Origin: Gordonia polyisoprenivorans NBRC 16320 = JCM 10675
GTDB lineage: Bacteria > Actinomycetota > Actinomycetes > Mycobacteriales > Mycobacteriaceae
Direction of reading: 5' to 3'
Assembly (NCBI RefSeq): GCF_000241325.1
Contig: NZ_BAEI01000010.1
Span: 1-64,000 of the forward strand
DNA length: 64,000 nucleotides
This document shows positions 18,013-26,046 of the stretch, piece after piece. A program made the position numbers and the translations under genes. Under the pieces are notes generated by a model. That model saw nothing but the letters and a program-made list of their open reading frames with translations. It made no database searches and was not told the origin of the DNA. Every line of letters begins with the position of its first letter. The stretch's first letter is position 1.

Positions 18013-19715
18013 CGGACGCGGACGGGGGTTCTCGACGCGCACGGCGGGCCCGCCCGCCGCTCGATCCCCGCCTGCTCCGGTATTCGCCCGCCACCCGGCG
18101 CTATGTGCTGGTGACCGCCTTGCTGGCGGCGATCACCACGGTCGCGGTGATCGTCACCGCGGTGATGACTGCGTCGATCCTCGCGGAGTTGGTGACCGAG
18201 CCGGCACGCCGTTCCCTGACCGCGCAGTCGGTGCACCTGTGGGTGCTGGCGGCGGCGGTCGTCGTCCGCGTGCTCACCTCGTTCGGCCACGATCGGTACG
18301 CGCATCGGGCCTCGGCGACCGCGATCGCCGAGCTGCGCGCCCGCGCCCTGGATGTGTTGACCGACCCGGACCGCACGCCGCCGCGAGAGCTGGTGCAGCG
18401 CCGCGAACACGCGACGACGGTGTTGCTACGGGGACTGGGCGCGCTGGGCCCGTATCTGTCGGGATATGTGCCGGCGCTGATCGTGACGGTTCTGGTCACG
18501 CCGACGGTGCTGGCCGTCATCGCCGTCGCCGACTGGCCGTCGGCGGTGATCATCGTGATCACGCTGCCGCTGATCCCGCTGTTCATGATCCTCATCGGAC
18601 TGATGACACGTGATCGCACCGAGCGCAAGCTCGCGACGATGAGCCGGCTCAGCGCTCAACTGCTCGACCTGGTCACCGGTTTGCCGACGCTGCGCGCACT
18701 TAATCGCGCTCGCGCGCCTGCCCGGCAGGTTGCCGACCTCGGACAGGCGCACCGGCGCAGTTCGATGTCGTCGTTGCGGGTGGCGTTTCTCTCCGGCGGG
18801 GTCCTGGAGTTCCTCGCGACCATCAGTGTGGCGTTGGTCGCCGTCGGTATCGGCTTGCGTCTGGTGTCGGGCGAGATGACCTTGTACGCAGGTGTTCTCG
18901 CACTCATCCTGGCGCCCGAGGCCTACCTGCCGTTGCGGCAGGTCGGTGCGCAGTTCCACAACTCGGTCGACGGGGTGACCGCTGCCGGCGAGGTGCTCGA
19001 TCTCATCGACTCCGGTTCCGCGGGTGCGGGTGTCGGCCGGACGCGCTCGTGCACCGTTGCCGGAGAACCGATCCGGTTGCTCGACGTCGGTGTGCACGGC
19101 CGGGACGGCTGGGCGCCCTACGAGCTCACGGCGACCGCGAATCCCGGTGAGCTGACGGTGTTCACCGGACCCAACGGGTCGGGCAAGTCGACGATGTTCG
19201 CCGCCATCCTCGGACTGCTCGCCCCCGACGAGGGGTCGGTGCTCGTCGGGTCGATCCCGGTGGCCGAACTCGAACCCGACGCCTATCACGAGCAGGTCGC
19301 GTGGCTGCCCCAGCAGCCGGTTGTGGTGCCCGGCACAGTCGCCGACAACCTCGCCCTCTTCGGCGCACTCGATCCGGCGCAGCTCCACCGAGCCTGCGCC
19401 GCAACGGGTTTCGACGAGGTTCTGGCCTCGTTGCCGGACGGCGCCGACACCGTGCTCGGTACCGGGGGCGTCGGGCTGTCCGCGGGACAGCGGCAGCGAC
19501 TCGCGCTGACCCGGGTGCTGGCCTCACCGTCGCCGCTGCTGCTGCTCGACGAGCCCACCGCACACCTCGACGCCGCGAGCGAGGAGTCGGTGCTCGCCGC
19601 GCTGGCCGCGCGGGCGCGCGCCGGTGACACCGTGCTCGTCGTCGCGCATCGCGATGTGGCCCGCGCCAACGCCGACCACGTCGTCGAACTCCCGGAGGTG
19701 CTCGGTGTCCGCTGA
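18003..19715 (+). CDS. cydD: ABC exporter CydD (cytochrome bd assembly)
   Basis: 570 aa from ATG 18003. N-terminal six-helix transporter domain (residues about 25-330), then an ATPase with Walker A TGPNGSGKST, signature LSAGQRQR and Walker B LLLLDEPT. CydDC exports thiols or moves haem-linked reductant to the periplasmic side and is needed for cytochrome bd maturation. It starts inside the end of cydB. Confidence 0.9.
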   Translation: MAIADADGGSRRARRARPPLDPRLLRYSPATRRYVLVTALLAAITTVAVIVTAVMTASILAELVTEPARRSLTAQSVHLWVLAAAVVVRVLTSFGHDRYAHRASATAIAELRARALDVLTDPDRTPPRELVQRREHATTVLLRGLGALGPYLSGYVPALIVTVLVTPTVLAVIAVADWPSAVIIVITLPLIPLFMILIGLMTRDRTERKLATMSRLSAQLLDLVTGLPTLRALNRARAPARQVADLGQAHRRSSMSSLRVAFLSGGVLEFLATISVALVAVGIGLRLVSGEMTLYAGVLALILAPEAYLPLRQVGAQFHNSVDGVTAAGEVLDLIDSGSAGAGVGRTRSCTVAGEPIRLLDVGVHGRDGWAPYELTATANPGELTVFTGPNGSGKSTMFAAILGLLAPDEGSVLVGSIPVAELEPDAYHEQVAWLPQQPVVVPGTVADNLALFGALDPAQLHRACAATGFDEVLASLPDGADTVLGTGGVGLSAGQRQRLALTRVLASPSPLLLLDEPTAHLDAASEESVLAALAARARAGDTVLVVAHRDVARANADHVVELPEVLGVR

Positions 19716-21492
19716 TCTCGCTGAGACCTCTGGTGTCTCAACAAGCACTGGGCGGCATCGCGATCCGTTGCTCCGCGCGTTGGGATTCCTCGGTCTGCGC
19801 ACCCGGCCGGTGCTGTGGTCGCTGATGCTCGGCGTGGCCGGTGCCCTCTCGGCGCTGGGGCTCGCTGCGCTCTCTGCGTGGCTGATCACCCGAGCCTGGC
19901 AGATGCCGCCGGTGCTGTACCTGTCGGTCGCGATCACCGCCGTTCGCGCGCTGGGCATCTCGCGGGGACTGTTCCGGTATCTGGAGCGGCTGGCCACCCA
20001 TGACCTCGCACTCGGCGCGATGGCGACCGCACGCGAACGGCTGTACGTGGCGTTGGCGTCGGGATCGCCGGCCTACTCGGTGACCCTGCGCCGCGGAGAT
20101 CTGTTGACCCGCACCGGAGATGACGTTGACGAGATCGGCAATGCGCTCATCCGGGCGTTCATTCCGATCGGCGTCGGGTTGACGACCTCGGCGGCCGCGG
20201 TGGCGATCATGGCGTTGGTGTCCGGCTGGGCGGCACTGGTCCTCGCGATCGCCCTGATCGTCTCCGGGGTGATCGCGCCCTGGCTGGCGGCCCGCGGCTC
20301 CGATCGTGCGCTCGGTGACGCCGCCCGCGCGAACACCGCGGTCGCCGAGGCGACCACCACCGCCCTGTGGCATGCGCCCGAGCTGGTCGTCTCCCGGCGG
20401 CGGCGCAGCGTGCTGGTGACCGCCCGGCAGGCCGACGCCGAGGCGATCCGGGCTGCCGACCGGGGCGAACGCATCGAAGCCCTGGCCGCCGCGGCGACCC
20501 CACTCTCGTTGGGGGCGTCGCTGATCGCGGCCTGCGTCATCGGGATCGGCCTCGCCTCGGGGGTTTCCGGCTCGCTGGCCGGCGTGTCGAGTACCACCGG
20601 CCTGCTGACGCCGATGGTGCTCGGCGTGTTGATCCTGTTGCCGCTGTCGTCCTTCGAGTCCACGGCGCCGCTGACCGAGGCGGGAATCCAACTCGAGCGC
20701 AGTCGGCAGAGCGCCGCACGGGTGATGGCACTCGTCGACGGGGCACGCCGGATCGGCGAGGACTCGGCGGTCGGGGATGCGGCGATCGACGACATCGCTG
20801 TGCACGCCGCGCCCGCGACGCTGCGCCTCGACGCTCTGCGCTGGGGGTGGTCGGATGCGGCCGTGCTCGGCCCCGAGGCGGGTGTGACCGCAACGCTGAC
20901 GCCGGGTGCACGGATGGCCGTCGTCGGACCCAGTGGTATCGGCAAATCGACGCTGCTGTTGACGATGGCCGGTCTGCTCGATGCCCGCGGTGGGTTGGTA
21001 ACGGCCGCCGACGAAGCCGGGCAGCAGCTGACAATCCGTTCGGCGACATGTTATTTCGCCGAGGAGGCGCACATCTTCTCCACGTCGCTCGAGGAGAACC
21101 TCCGCGTCGCCCGCGGGGATGTGACCGTCGAGGAGATGCACGCGGCGCTCGTCGAGGTGGGTTTGGCCGACTGGGTGGCCGAACTGCCCGGCGGGCTCGG
21201 CACCGAACTGACCGGCGGCGCCGAATCGCTCAGCGGTGGCCAGCGCCGGCGACTGCTGCTTGCGCGGGCGTTGCTGCACCGTGCGCCGATCGTGCTACTC
21301 GACGAGCCGACCGAGCATCTCGACGCCGCCGACGCCGAGCGCCTGCTGGCACGGATTCTCGACCCGTCGTCGGGCATGTTCGCCCCGGATCGCACCGTGG
21401 TGGTGGTGACGCATCAGCTGCCGGCGACGGCGCTGCATCCCGGGCGTGCCGAGTCGGTTCGGGTGGTCGACCTCAGCCCGGTCGCGCACTGA
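19705..21492 (+). CDS. cydC: ABC exporter CydC (cytochrome bd assembly)
   Basis: 595 aa from GTG 19705, chosen for the GGAGGTG ribosome site 5 nt upstream; it overlaps cydD by 11 nt. Transporter domain then ATPase with Walker A VVGPSGIGKSTLL, signature LSGGQRRR and Walker B IVLLDEPTEHLD. Forms the heterodimer with CydD. Last gene of the operon. Confidence 0.9.
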   Translation: MSADLAETSGVSTSTGRHRDPLLRALGFLGLRTRPVLWSLMLGVAGALSALGLAALSAWLITRAWQMPPVLYLSVAITAVRALGISRGLFRYLERLATHDLALGAMATARERLYVALASGSPAYSVTLRRGDLLTRTGDDVDEIGNALIRAFIPIGVGLTTSAAAVAIMALVSGWAALVLAIALIVSGVIAPWLAARGSDRALGDAARANTAVAEATTTALWHAPELVVSRRRRSVLVTARQADAEAIRAADRGERIEALAAAATPLSLGASLIAACVIGIGLASGVSGSLAGVSSTTGLLTPMVLGVLILLPLSSFESTAPLTEAGIQLERSRQSAARVMALVDGARRIGEDSAVGDAAIDDIAVHAAPATLRLDALRWGWSDAAVLGPEAGVTATLTPGARMAVVGPSGIGKSTLLLTMAGLLDARGGLVTAADEAGQQLTIRSATCYFAEEAHIFSTSLEENLRVARGDVTVEEMHAALVEVGLADWVAELPGGLGTELTGGAESLSGGQRRRLLLARALLHRAPIVLLDEPTEHLDAADAERLLARILDPSSGMFAPDRTVVVVTHQLPATALHPGRAESVRVVDLSPVAH

Positions 21493-21573
21493 CGTGACAT
21501 CTCCCCTGTGAAACCCCCCGGAACGAAAACCTGTTGCCGGGCTTGAGGTTGCGGCGTAGTTTCGTCGGTACAC

Positions 21574-21633
21574 ATGGAAGGAGGTGGTCCGAAGTTGATT
21601 GGCACACGGACAAGTGAGGTGACCATCCGCTGA
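21574..21633 (+). CDS. candidate leader peptide with very strong ribosome site
   Basis: A 19-codon frame from ATG 21574 (MEGGGPKL...EVTIR), or 12 codons from TTG 21595 behind an AAGGAGGTGG ribosome site that is almost a full anti-SD match. It ends at TGA 21631-21633. The same frame stays open past that TGA all the way through the gene at 21880-22701. I do not recognise the peptide. It stands ahead of a four-segment stem-loop region, which suggests a leader or attenuator role. Confidence 0.4.
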   Translation: MEGGGPKLIGTRTSEVTIR

Positions 21634-21696
21634 CGCGGAGATCCATCTGATATCCCTCGATCGATCCCTCGCATCGGCGAATACCAGGTGGTCACC

Positions 21697-21798
21697 CGAC
21701 CCCCGCACCCGACCTGGTCCGGTCGCTCGGCCCGAATTCCCGGGCGGTGCGGGGGTCGTTCCATGTGTGGGGTCCGTCGGGGTGAACCCCCGGGTTTT
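21697..21798 (+). promoter_or_regulatory. attenuator-like leader with alternative hairpins
   Basis: Segment 1 (21697-21708) and segment 2 (21747-21758) are perfect 12-nt complements. Segment 3 CGGGG (21778-21782) pairs with segment 4 CCCCCG (21787-21792), followed by GGTTTT, as an intrinsic terminator. Segment 2 GGGGGT can instead pair with ACCCCC of segment 4, and segment 3 with segment 1, so the two folds are mutually exclusive. Confidence 0.45.
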
Positions 21799-21879
21799 CG
21801 GGTAGTGCACTACTCGTGTTCGGGCTGTTCGGCCGGTGTGGACTGGCACACAGATCAGCTCACCAACGCGGGAGACGTC

Positions 21880-22701
21880 ATGAACACCGGGATCCTGGAT
21901 TCGTCAGCAACTGCCTCATCGGCAACCGTGGGCATTGCGACCGCATCGACGCGGGAGTTCTCGGTACCCACCGGCGGGTTGTCGCGCTTTCTCACCCCGG
22001 GCGATCGCGACTGGAACGACGACGGCGCGGGTACCTGGATCGCGGGGTACGCCGGCGGGCTCACGTACACGTTGACTGCCGATTCCGTGGACTCGCGTCT
22101 GACCCTGCACAACCGCGGCCGCACCGATCTCGCCGTACTCTCGATTCCCGGCTTCACCGCGATGTCGGGTGCCCGGCTCACGCCACTGAGCGCAGGTTCA
22201 TCGGCGACGTTGCCGGACAACGAGTTCCACGTCCTGCAGGCCGAACGCCGCGGCGGGCGGCCGGTCATCGTCGGTCAGATCGTCGACGACGGCGAGCCCG
22301 CCTTCCTCATCCACCCACCACGGCCCGACGAGGTCGACTGGCTGCGGATGCCGGGTGCGGACGAGTTCTGGACGCCGTACTCGCCGGCACCGTCGGCCGG
22401 GCCCGGTCAATCGGGTGGGGCGTCCCGCAGCGCCGCCGAACCGCACAGCGCCACAGGCTTTCACGACGCCACGGACGCCGGGGTGTGCTGCGAGAGTGTC
22501 GCGGGGATGGCCGTGGTCCACAATCGGGGGCCGCGACGGATCGCGGTGCTGATGACCGGGCTCGGCGGGGCCTTCGACCTCGTCGTCGCGCTCCCCGGGG
22601 AATCGATCCCGATCCCACCGGGCCCCGGCATCCACTATGTGCAGGCGGCGCGGGATTCCGGGCGGCCGGTCGTCGTCGACGTCATCCATGTGCGCCCCTG
22701 A
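21880..22701 (+). CDS. hypothetical protein, unknown family
   Basis: 273 aa from ATG 21880 with a GGGAG ribosome site. No signal peptide, membrane helix or catalytic motif I can name. It reads as a two-repeat beta-rich protein: the ending of the first half (RRGGRPVIVGQIVDDG, about residues 123-138) resembles that of the second half (RDSGRPVVVDVIHVRP), and LTLHNRGRTDLAVLSIPG resembles MAVVHNRGPRRIAVLMTG. The halves are joined by a Pro/Ser/Gly linker (about 170-200). A Cys pair (VCCES) lies at the start of the second half. The frame is open upstream to the TGA at 21631, so a readthrough product with about 80 extra residues is possible. Located downstream of cydC behind an attenuator-like leader. 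Confidence 0.6.
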   Translation: MNTGILDSSATASSATVGIATASTREFSVPTGGLSRFLTPGDRDWNDDGAGTWIAGYAGGLTYTLTADSVDSRLTLHNRGRTDLAVLSIPGFTAMSGARLTPLSAGSSATLPDNEFHVLQAERRGGRPVIVGQIVDDGEPAFLIHPPRPDEVDWLRMPGADEFWTPYSPAPSAGPGQSGGASRSAAEPHSATGFHDATDAGVCCESVAGMAVVHNRGPRRIAVLMTGLGGAFDLVVALPGESIPIPPGPGIHYVQAARDSGRPVVVDVIHVRP

Positions 22702-22703
22702 AG

Positions 22704-22774
22704 TGTATGACGCCTGATGTGTATGACGTTCGTGTGTATGACGTTTCCGGCGGAAACCGGGCAAATCGTCATAC
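22704..22774. repeat. three direct and one inverted TGTATGACG copies
   Basis: TGTATGACG occurs at 22704-22712, 22720-22728 and 22735-22743 (spacing 16 and 15 bp); CGTCATAC at 22767-22774 is an inverted partner. Between them GTTTCCGGCGGAAAC (22743-22757) is a perfect palindrome about one central base. All lie in the 122-bp promoter region of the membrane-protein gene at 22824, suggesting a multi-site operator. Confidence 0.6.
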
Positions 22775-22823
22775 TGATCGACCTTCCGGGTGACATGGGG
22801 GGATTGGCGGTAGCGTATGCGCG

Positions 22824-23531
22824 GTGAATGAACCGGGGAGCCCTTATTCGAATCCGTACCCACAGCAGCCGCAGTACCCACAGACCCAGCAGTGGGGTGG
22901 CGGCCAGTATCCGGGCGGCTACGGGGTGCCCGGTGCGTATCCCGGTGCGTATGGGGCAGCACCGTTCACACCACCGCCGAAGCCGCCGCTGCGCCACGTC
23001 GCGCTGACGCGGACGTTCGCTGCGTGCACGATGCTCGCGTGGTTGCTGATCGGTGTTTTCGGGTTTCTCACCTTCGCGACGGTGACCGCAAACGACGGCG
23101 GCGACTCGACGTTCAACGGATGGGCTCACTGGACCTCGCAGGGTGAGGGACTGCCACTGATGGGCGGATCGCATGCGGTCGTCTTCCCAGGGGTGCTACT
23201 GCCCCTACTCATCCTCTTCCCGACGCTGCTGTCGTCGATCCTCATCCTGTGCAACGTCGCTCGGCGCGGATTCTCCGCGGTGAACGTGGTGTTCGGGGTC
23301 ATCGGTGCGGGTGTGGCGACGGTCGCCGTCGTCGATCCCTCGGCAGTGGTCGGCACTTTCGACAACGACTCGTCGCAGTATGTCGACGCCCACTACACAT
23401 TCTCGGCCGGACCCTCGGCGATCCTGAATGTGGTGCTCGGCGTCGTGGTGGTGCTGCTGGGGATCGGCGGAATCATCTGGGGTGGCAAGGCGCCCGCGCC
23501 GGCGCCTGTCTATGCACCGCCGCCGGTGTGA
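22824..23531 (+). CDS. Pro/Gly/Tyr-rich membrane protein
   Basis: 235 aa, GTG 22824. The first 55 residues are a low-complexity Q/P/Y/G tail (NPYPQQPQYPQTQQWGGGQY), typical of actinobacterial cell-envelope membrane proteins. Four helices follow at about residues 70-95, 117-142 (FPGVLLPLLILFPTLLSSIL), 150-170 and 198-222, with a short PAPAPVYAPPPV end. Family not recognised; the layout resembles DUF4190-like or Tim44-like envelope proteins, but I cannot assign it. Upstream repeats suggest dedicated control. Confidence 0.65.
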   Translation: MNEPGSPYSNPYPQQPQYPQTQQWGGGQYPGGYGVPGAYPGAYGAAPFTPPPKPPLRHVALTRTFAACTMLAWLLIGVFGFLTFATVTANDGGDSTFNGWAHWTSQGEGLPLMGGSHAVVFPGVLLPLLILFPTLLSSILILCNVARRGFSAVNVVFGVIGAGVATVAVVDPSAVVGTFDNDSSQYVDAHYTFSAGPSAILNVVLGVVVVLLGIGGIIWGGKAPAPAPVYAPPPV

Positions 23532-23535
23532 CGGC

Positions 23536-23583
23536 GCAGCAGTTCAGCCGACGCAGCAGTTCAGACGACGCAGTTCAGCCGAC
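23536..23583. repeat. 17-bp tandem repeat at gene 3' ends
   Basis: Units of 17, 17 and 14 bp (GCAGCAGTTCAGMCGAC type) at 23536-23552, 23553-23569 and 23570-23583. The last copy spans the stop of the nitrobindin-like gene. Confidence 0.7.
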
Positions 23584-24246
23584 GTGACGCCGCAGCTTGG
23601 CCGACAGGCGCGGGGTGAGGTCGCCCTCGGCGTCGACGCGTTCCTCGACGTAGGCGAGATCGCCGTCGGGCACGATGCCGTAGAGACGCTTGGCGCCGCC
23701 GGTGTGCTTGCCCGACTCGGAGCGGATGACGACGTCGGTGGTCAGATTCCACGACGTCTGGTTGAGCGGGCGGCCGTAGTACAGCTCGATGGAGCCCTCG
23801 GCGTGGGTGAGGAGGAGTTCGATGCTGTCGTCCTCGCCGATCCGCCAGAAGCCGGCCTCACGCAGATCGGGGCGGACGAAGTTCCCGTCCTCGTCGATCA
23901 CCCACGAACGGGCCTCCCAGTTGAGGAAGTTCTGTCCGTCGTGGCTGGCCACGATCTGCTGGGCGAAGTGGTAGTCGTTGCCGCTGACCGGGTCGTGGCC
24001 CTCACCCTCGCCGCGCCAGACTCCGACCATCGGCAGGAGGGCGAGCAGGCCCGGATGCAGGTCGGCGCCGATCCGCAGATTGGCGGTGTCGGCGGGCAAC
24101 GGCAGATCGTCCCACGAGGGTGTGTTGCGTTCGCGGCTGCCGGATTCGGCGGCACGGACCTCGGCCTGGTTGATCGCCTCGTCACCCGACCGACGTGGGG
24201 TATCGGCCCCGTCGGGGTCGGGTTGTCCGTCGGACGGCAGGGTCAC
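23575..24246 (-). CDS. nitrobindin/FABP-like beta-barrel protein (Rv0813c-like)
   Basis: 223 aa, GTG 24246. The C-terminal 160 residues show the ten-stranded barrel pattern of the DUF1794/nitrobindin family, with the GVWRGEGEG start (about residue 75) and the His region ([15 protein letters not shown]). M. tuberculosis Rv0813c has the fatty-acid-binding-protein-like fold, and related nitrobindins bind ferric haem and nitric oxide. The first 60 residues are a charged, probably disordered extension. Its start overlaps the stop of the 32-aa membrane peptide gene (GTGA), a coupled pair. Confidence 0.8.
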   Translation of the reverse strand: MTLPSDGQPDPDGADTPRRSGDEAINQAEVRAAESGSRERNTPSWDDLPLPADTANLRIGADLHPGLLALLPMVGVWRGEGEGHDPVSGNDYHFAQQIVASHDGQNFLNWEARSWVIDEDGNFVRPDLREAGFWRIGEDDSIELLLTHAEGSIELYYGRPLNQTSWNLTTDVVIRSESGKHTGGAKRLYGIVPDGDLAYVEERVDAEGDLTPRLSAKLRRHVG

Positions 24247-24341
24247 GATTCGTCGTTGACCAGGCGGTAGATCACGTACAGCGTGAACCAGATGATCAGC
24301 AGCGTTGCCAGACCCAGCAGGATTTCGAAGAAGAGGACCAC
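24243..24341 (-). CDS. 32-aa single-pass membrane peptide
   Basis: GTG 24341 to TGA 24243 encodes 32 residues. A hydrophobic helix ([20 protein letters not shown]) is followed by IYRLVNDES, so it should span the membrane once with a short charged tail. The stop overlaps the start of the nitrobindin-like gene by 4 nt (GTGA), which argues that it is translated. A GAGG stretch lies about 15 nt upstream. No family recognised. Confidence 0.6.
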   Translation of the reverse strand: MVLFFEILLGLATLLIIWFTLYVIYRLVNDES

Positions 24342-24502
24342 GGGTGGGAGTTTACCTCTCGGGGTGTGCGCGGACGTCGTCGGTCCGGCCGAGTGAAAGA
24401 TGAATCACGGGCCGCCCTGGGAAGACCCGAGGAAGAACAGGTGAGAACGCCGACGGCCCGGCCACCGCGAGGGTGACCGGGCCGTCGGGAGTCCGCGTGG
24501 AC

Positions 24503-24808
24503 CTACTTGCTGACGGTGATGTCGTGCGTGTGCACGCCGGGTCCGTCCGGGCTGACGGTGACGTCACCGTTGCCGACCGAGCTCAGCGCACGCAGCGTCC
24601 ACTTGCCGGGCGCGGCGAAGAAGCGGAAGTCGCCGGTGGGGCTGGCGACGACCTCGGCGGTGAACTCACCGGTCTCGTCGAGCAGCCGCACGAACGCACC
24701 CGCGACGGGGCTCCCGGAGTTGTCGGTGACCTGTCCGGTCAGGACGGTCTCCTTCTCGACATCGACGCCCGCGGGCAGCTTCTGTCCCTGCTTGGGTGCA
24801 GCACACAT
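24503..24808 (-). CDS. sseC: DUF1416 protein (SseC-like)
   Basis: 101 aa. Ends of the beta-sandwich DUF1416 fold are clear: VLTGQVTDNSGSPVAGAFVR, then GDFRFFAAPGKWTLRAL. Orthologue of Rv0814c, always next to the thiosulfate sulfurtransferase gene and thought to act in sulfur metabolism. Function is not proven. It starts 2 nt after the cysA2 stop, so both are one operon under the polycysteine leader. Confidence 0.9.
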   Translation of the reverse strand: MCAAPKQGQKLPAGVDVEKETVLTGQVTDNSGSPVAGAFVRLLDETGEFTAEVVASPTGDFRFFAAPGKWTLRALSSVGNGDVTVSPDGPGVHTHDITVSK

Positions 24809-24810
24809 GA

Positions 24811-25650
24811 TTACTTACCTTCTCCCAGTTCAACCGGAACGCCGACGAGCGAGCCGTATTCGGTCCAGCTGCCGTCGTAGTTCTTGACGTTCTTGTGGCC
24901 CAGCAGCTCCTGCAGAACGAACCAGGTGTGGCTGGAACGCTCGCCGATGCGGCAGTAGGCGATGGTTTCCTTCTCACCGTCGAGTCCGGCGTCCTTGTAG
25001 AGCTCGGCGAGTTCGTCGTCGCTGCGGAAGGTGCCGTCCTCGTTGGCGGCCTTGCTCCACGGCACGTTGATGGCACCGGGGATGTGGCCCGGACGCTGGC
25101 TCTGCTCCTGCGGCAGGTGGGCAGGGGCGAGGATCTTGCCGGAGAACTCGTCGGGGCTGCGCACGTCGACGAGGTTCTTGGCGCCGATGGCGTCGACGAC
25201 CTCGTCGCGGAAGGCGCGGATCGAGTTGTCCGGATCGGCGGCCTTGTACTCGGTGGCCGGACGGCTCACGGCATCGGTGGACAGCGGACGGCCGTCGAGC
25301 TCCCACTTCTTGCGGCCGCCGTCGAGCAGCTTCACGTCCTGGTGGCCGTAGAGCTTGAAGTACCAGTAGGCGTACGCCGCGAACCAGTTGTTGTTGCCGC
25401 CGTAGAGCACGACGGTGTCGTCGTTGGCGATACCGCGCTCGGAGAGCAGCTTGGAGAACTGCTCGCGATCGACGAAGTCACGACGAACCGGATCCTGCAG
25501 GTCGGTCTTCCAGTCGAGCTTGACCGCGCCCTCGATGTGGCCGCCGTCGTAGGCGCTGGTGTCCTCGTCGACCTCGACGAACACGACCTTGTCGGTGTGC
25601 AGGTTCTGCTCAGCCCAATCGGCGCTGACCAGGACGTCGGAACGTGCCAT
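24811..25650 (-). CDS. cysA2: thiosulfate sulfurtransferase (rhodanese)
   Basis: 279 aa, ATG 25650 with a GGGAGGAAA ribosome site. Two rhodanese domains; the active loop CRIGERS with the persulfide Cys (about residue 232) is in the second, and the first is inactive as usual. Transfers sulfane sulfur from thiosulfate to a thiol acceptor. Homologue of mycobacterial CysA2/SseC-linked rhodanese (Rv0815c). Preceded by a 230-nt leader that begins with a polycysteine upstream peptide. Confidence 0.95.
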   Translation of the reverse strand: MARSDVLVSADWAEQNLHTDKVVFVEVDEDTSAYDGGHIEGAVKLDWKTDLQDPVRRDFVDREQFSKLLSERGIANDDTVVLYGGNNNWFAAYAYWYFKLYGHQDVKLLDGGRKKWELDGRPLSTDAVSRPATEYKAADPDNSIRAFRDEVVDAIGAKNLVDVRSPDEFSGKILAPAHLPQEQSQRPGHIPGAINVPWSKAANEDGTFRSDDELAELYKDAGLDGEKETIAYCRIGERSSHTWFVLQELLGHKNVKNYDGSWTEYGSLVGVPVELGEGK

Positions 25651-25880
25651 GGGTGTTTCCTCCCGTAGATGTGGGTATCGGGTGTGGTGGAGATGAACGT
25701 GAAACAGCGATGAAGGCGATCGGCGTCGGACGCCGACGAACTTCGGCGGATGATGACGGCGTGATCGGCGGAGAGCCCGGGATCTCGGTGGACGGCGTCG
25801 TCATGGGAAACGCGCCTGGACCGGCCGGCATCGAGTGACCGTGCGACTCGGGCGGGACGGGGCCGGCGCGAGCGAGACGA
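25651..25880 (-). promoter_or_regulatory. cysA2 leader between uORF and gene
   Basis: 230 nt without a credible larger gene. It holds a perfect 7-bp stem with a 3-nt loop at 25720-25736 (TCGGCGT/ACGCCGA). The thioredoxin-like gene found here in M. tuberculosis (thiX, between cysA2 and lmeA) is absent. Confidence 0.5.
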
Positions 25881-25970
25881 TCACATAGTGATGCGACAGC
25901 AACAGTCGGCGACTCGACAGAAGTCGATCGCCCGGCGGCGGGTGAGCATGAACTCACGGCGCTGTTGCAT
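25881..25970 (-). CDS. polycysteine attenuation leader peptide
   Basis: 29 codons from ATG 25970, or 22 from ATG 25949 which has a CGTGAG ribosome-like site. The peptide has a basic start (MLTRRRAIDFCRV), then ADCCCRITM and TGA. Three consecutive Cys codons near the stop match the cysteine-sensing uORFs known upstream of the mycobacterial cysA2-sseC locus, where stalling at low Cys-tRNA raises expression of the genes behind it. Position, strand and target genes all agree. Confidence 0.8.
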   Translation of the reverse strand: MQQRREFMLTRRRAIDFCRVADCCCRITM

Positions 25971-26046
25971 GTCCACGAGGGTACAACAGCGAGCGGTGTC
26001 CGCCACAAGCGTGTCCCCGGCCCGGCCGTGGTTGCGATCGTCGAGG

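Noticed and set aside
19738-21279. 513-codon minus-strand frame in cydC
   Set aside because: Antisense to all ATPase motifs of cydC; Gln/Arg/Gly-rich shadow.
21631-21633. Selenocysteine TGA in the leader frame
   Set aside because: No SECIS-like element or selenoprotein homology is seen; attenuation or readthrough is simpler.
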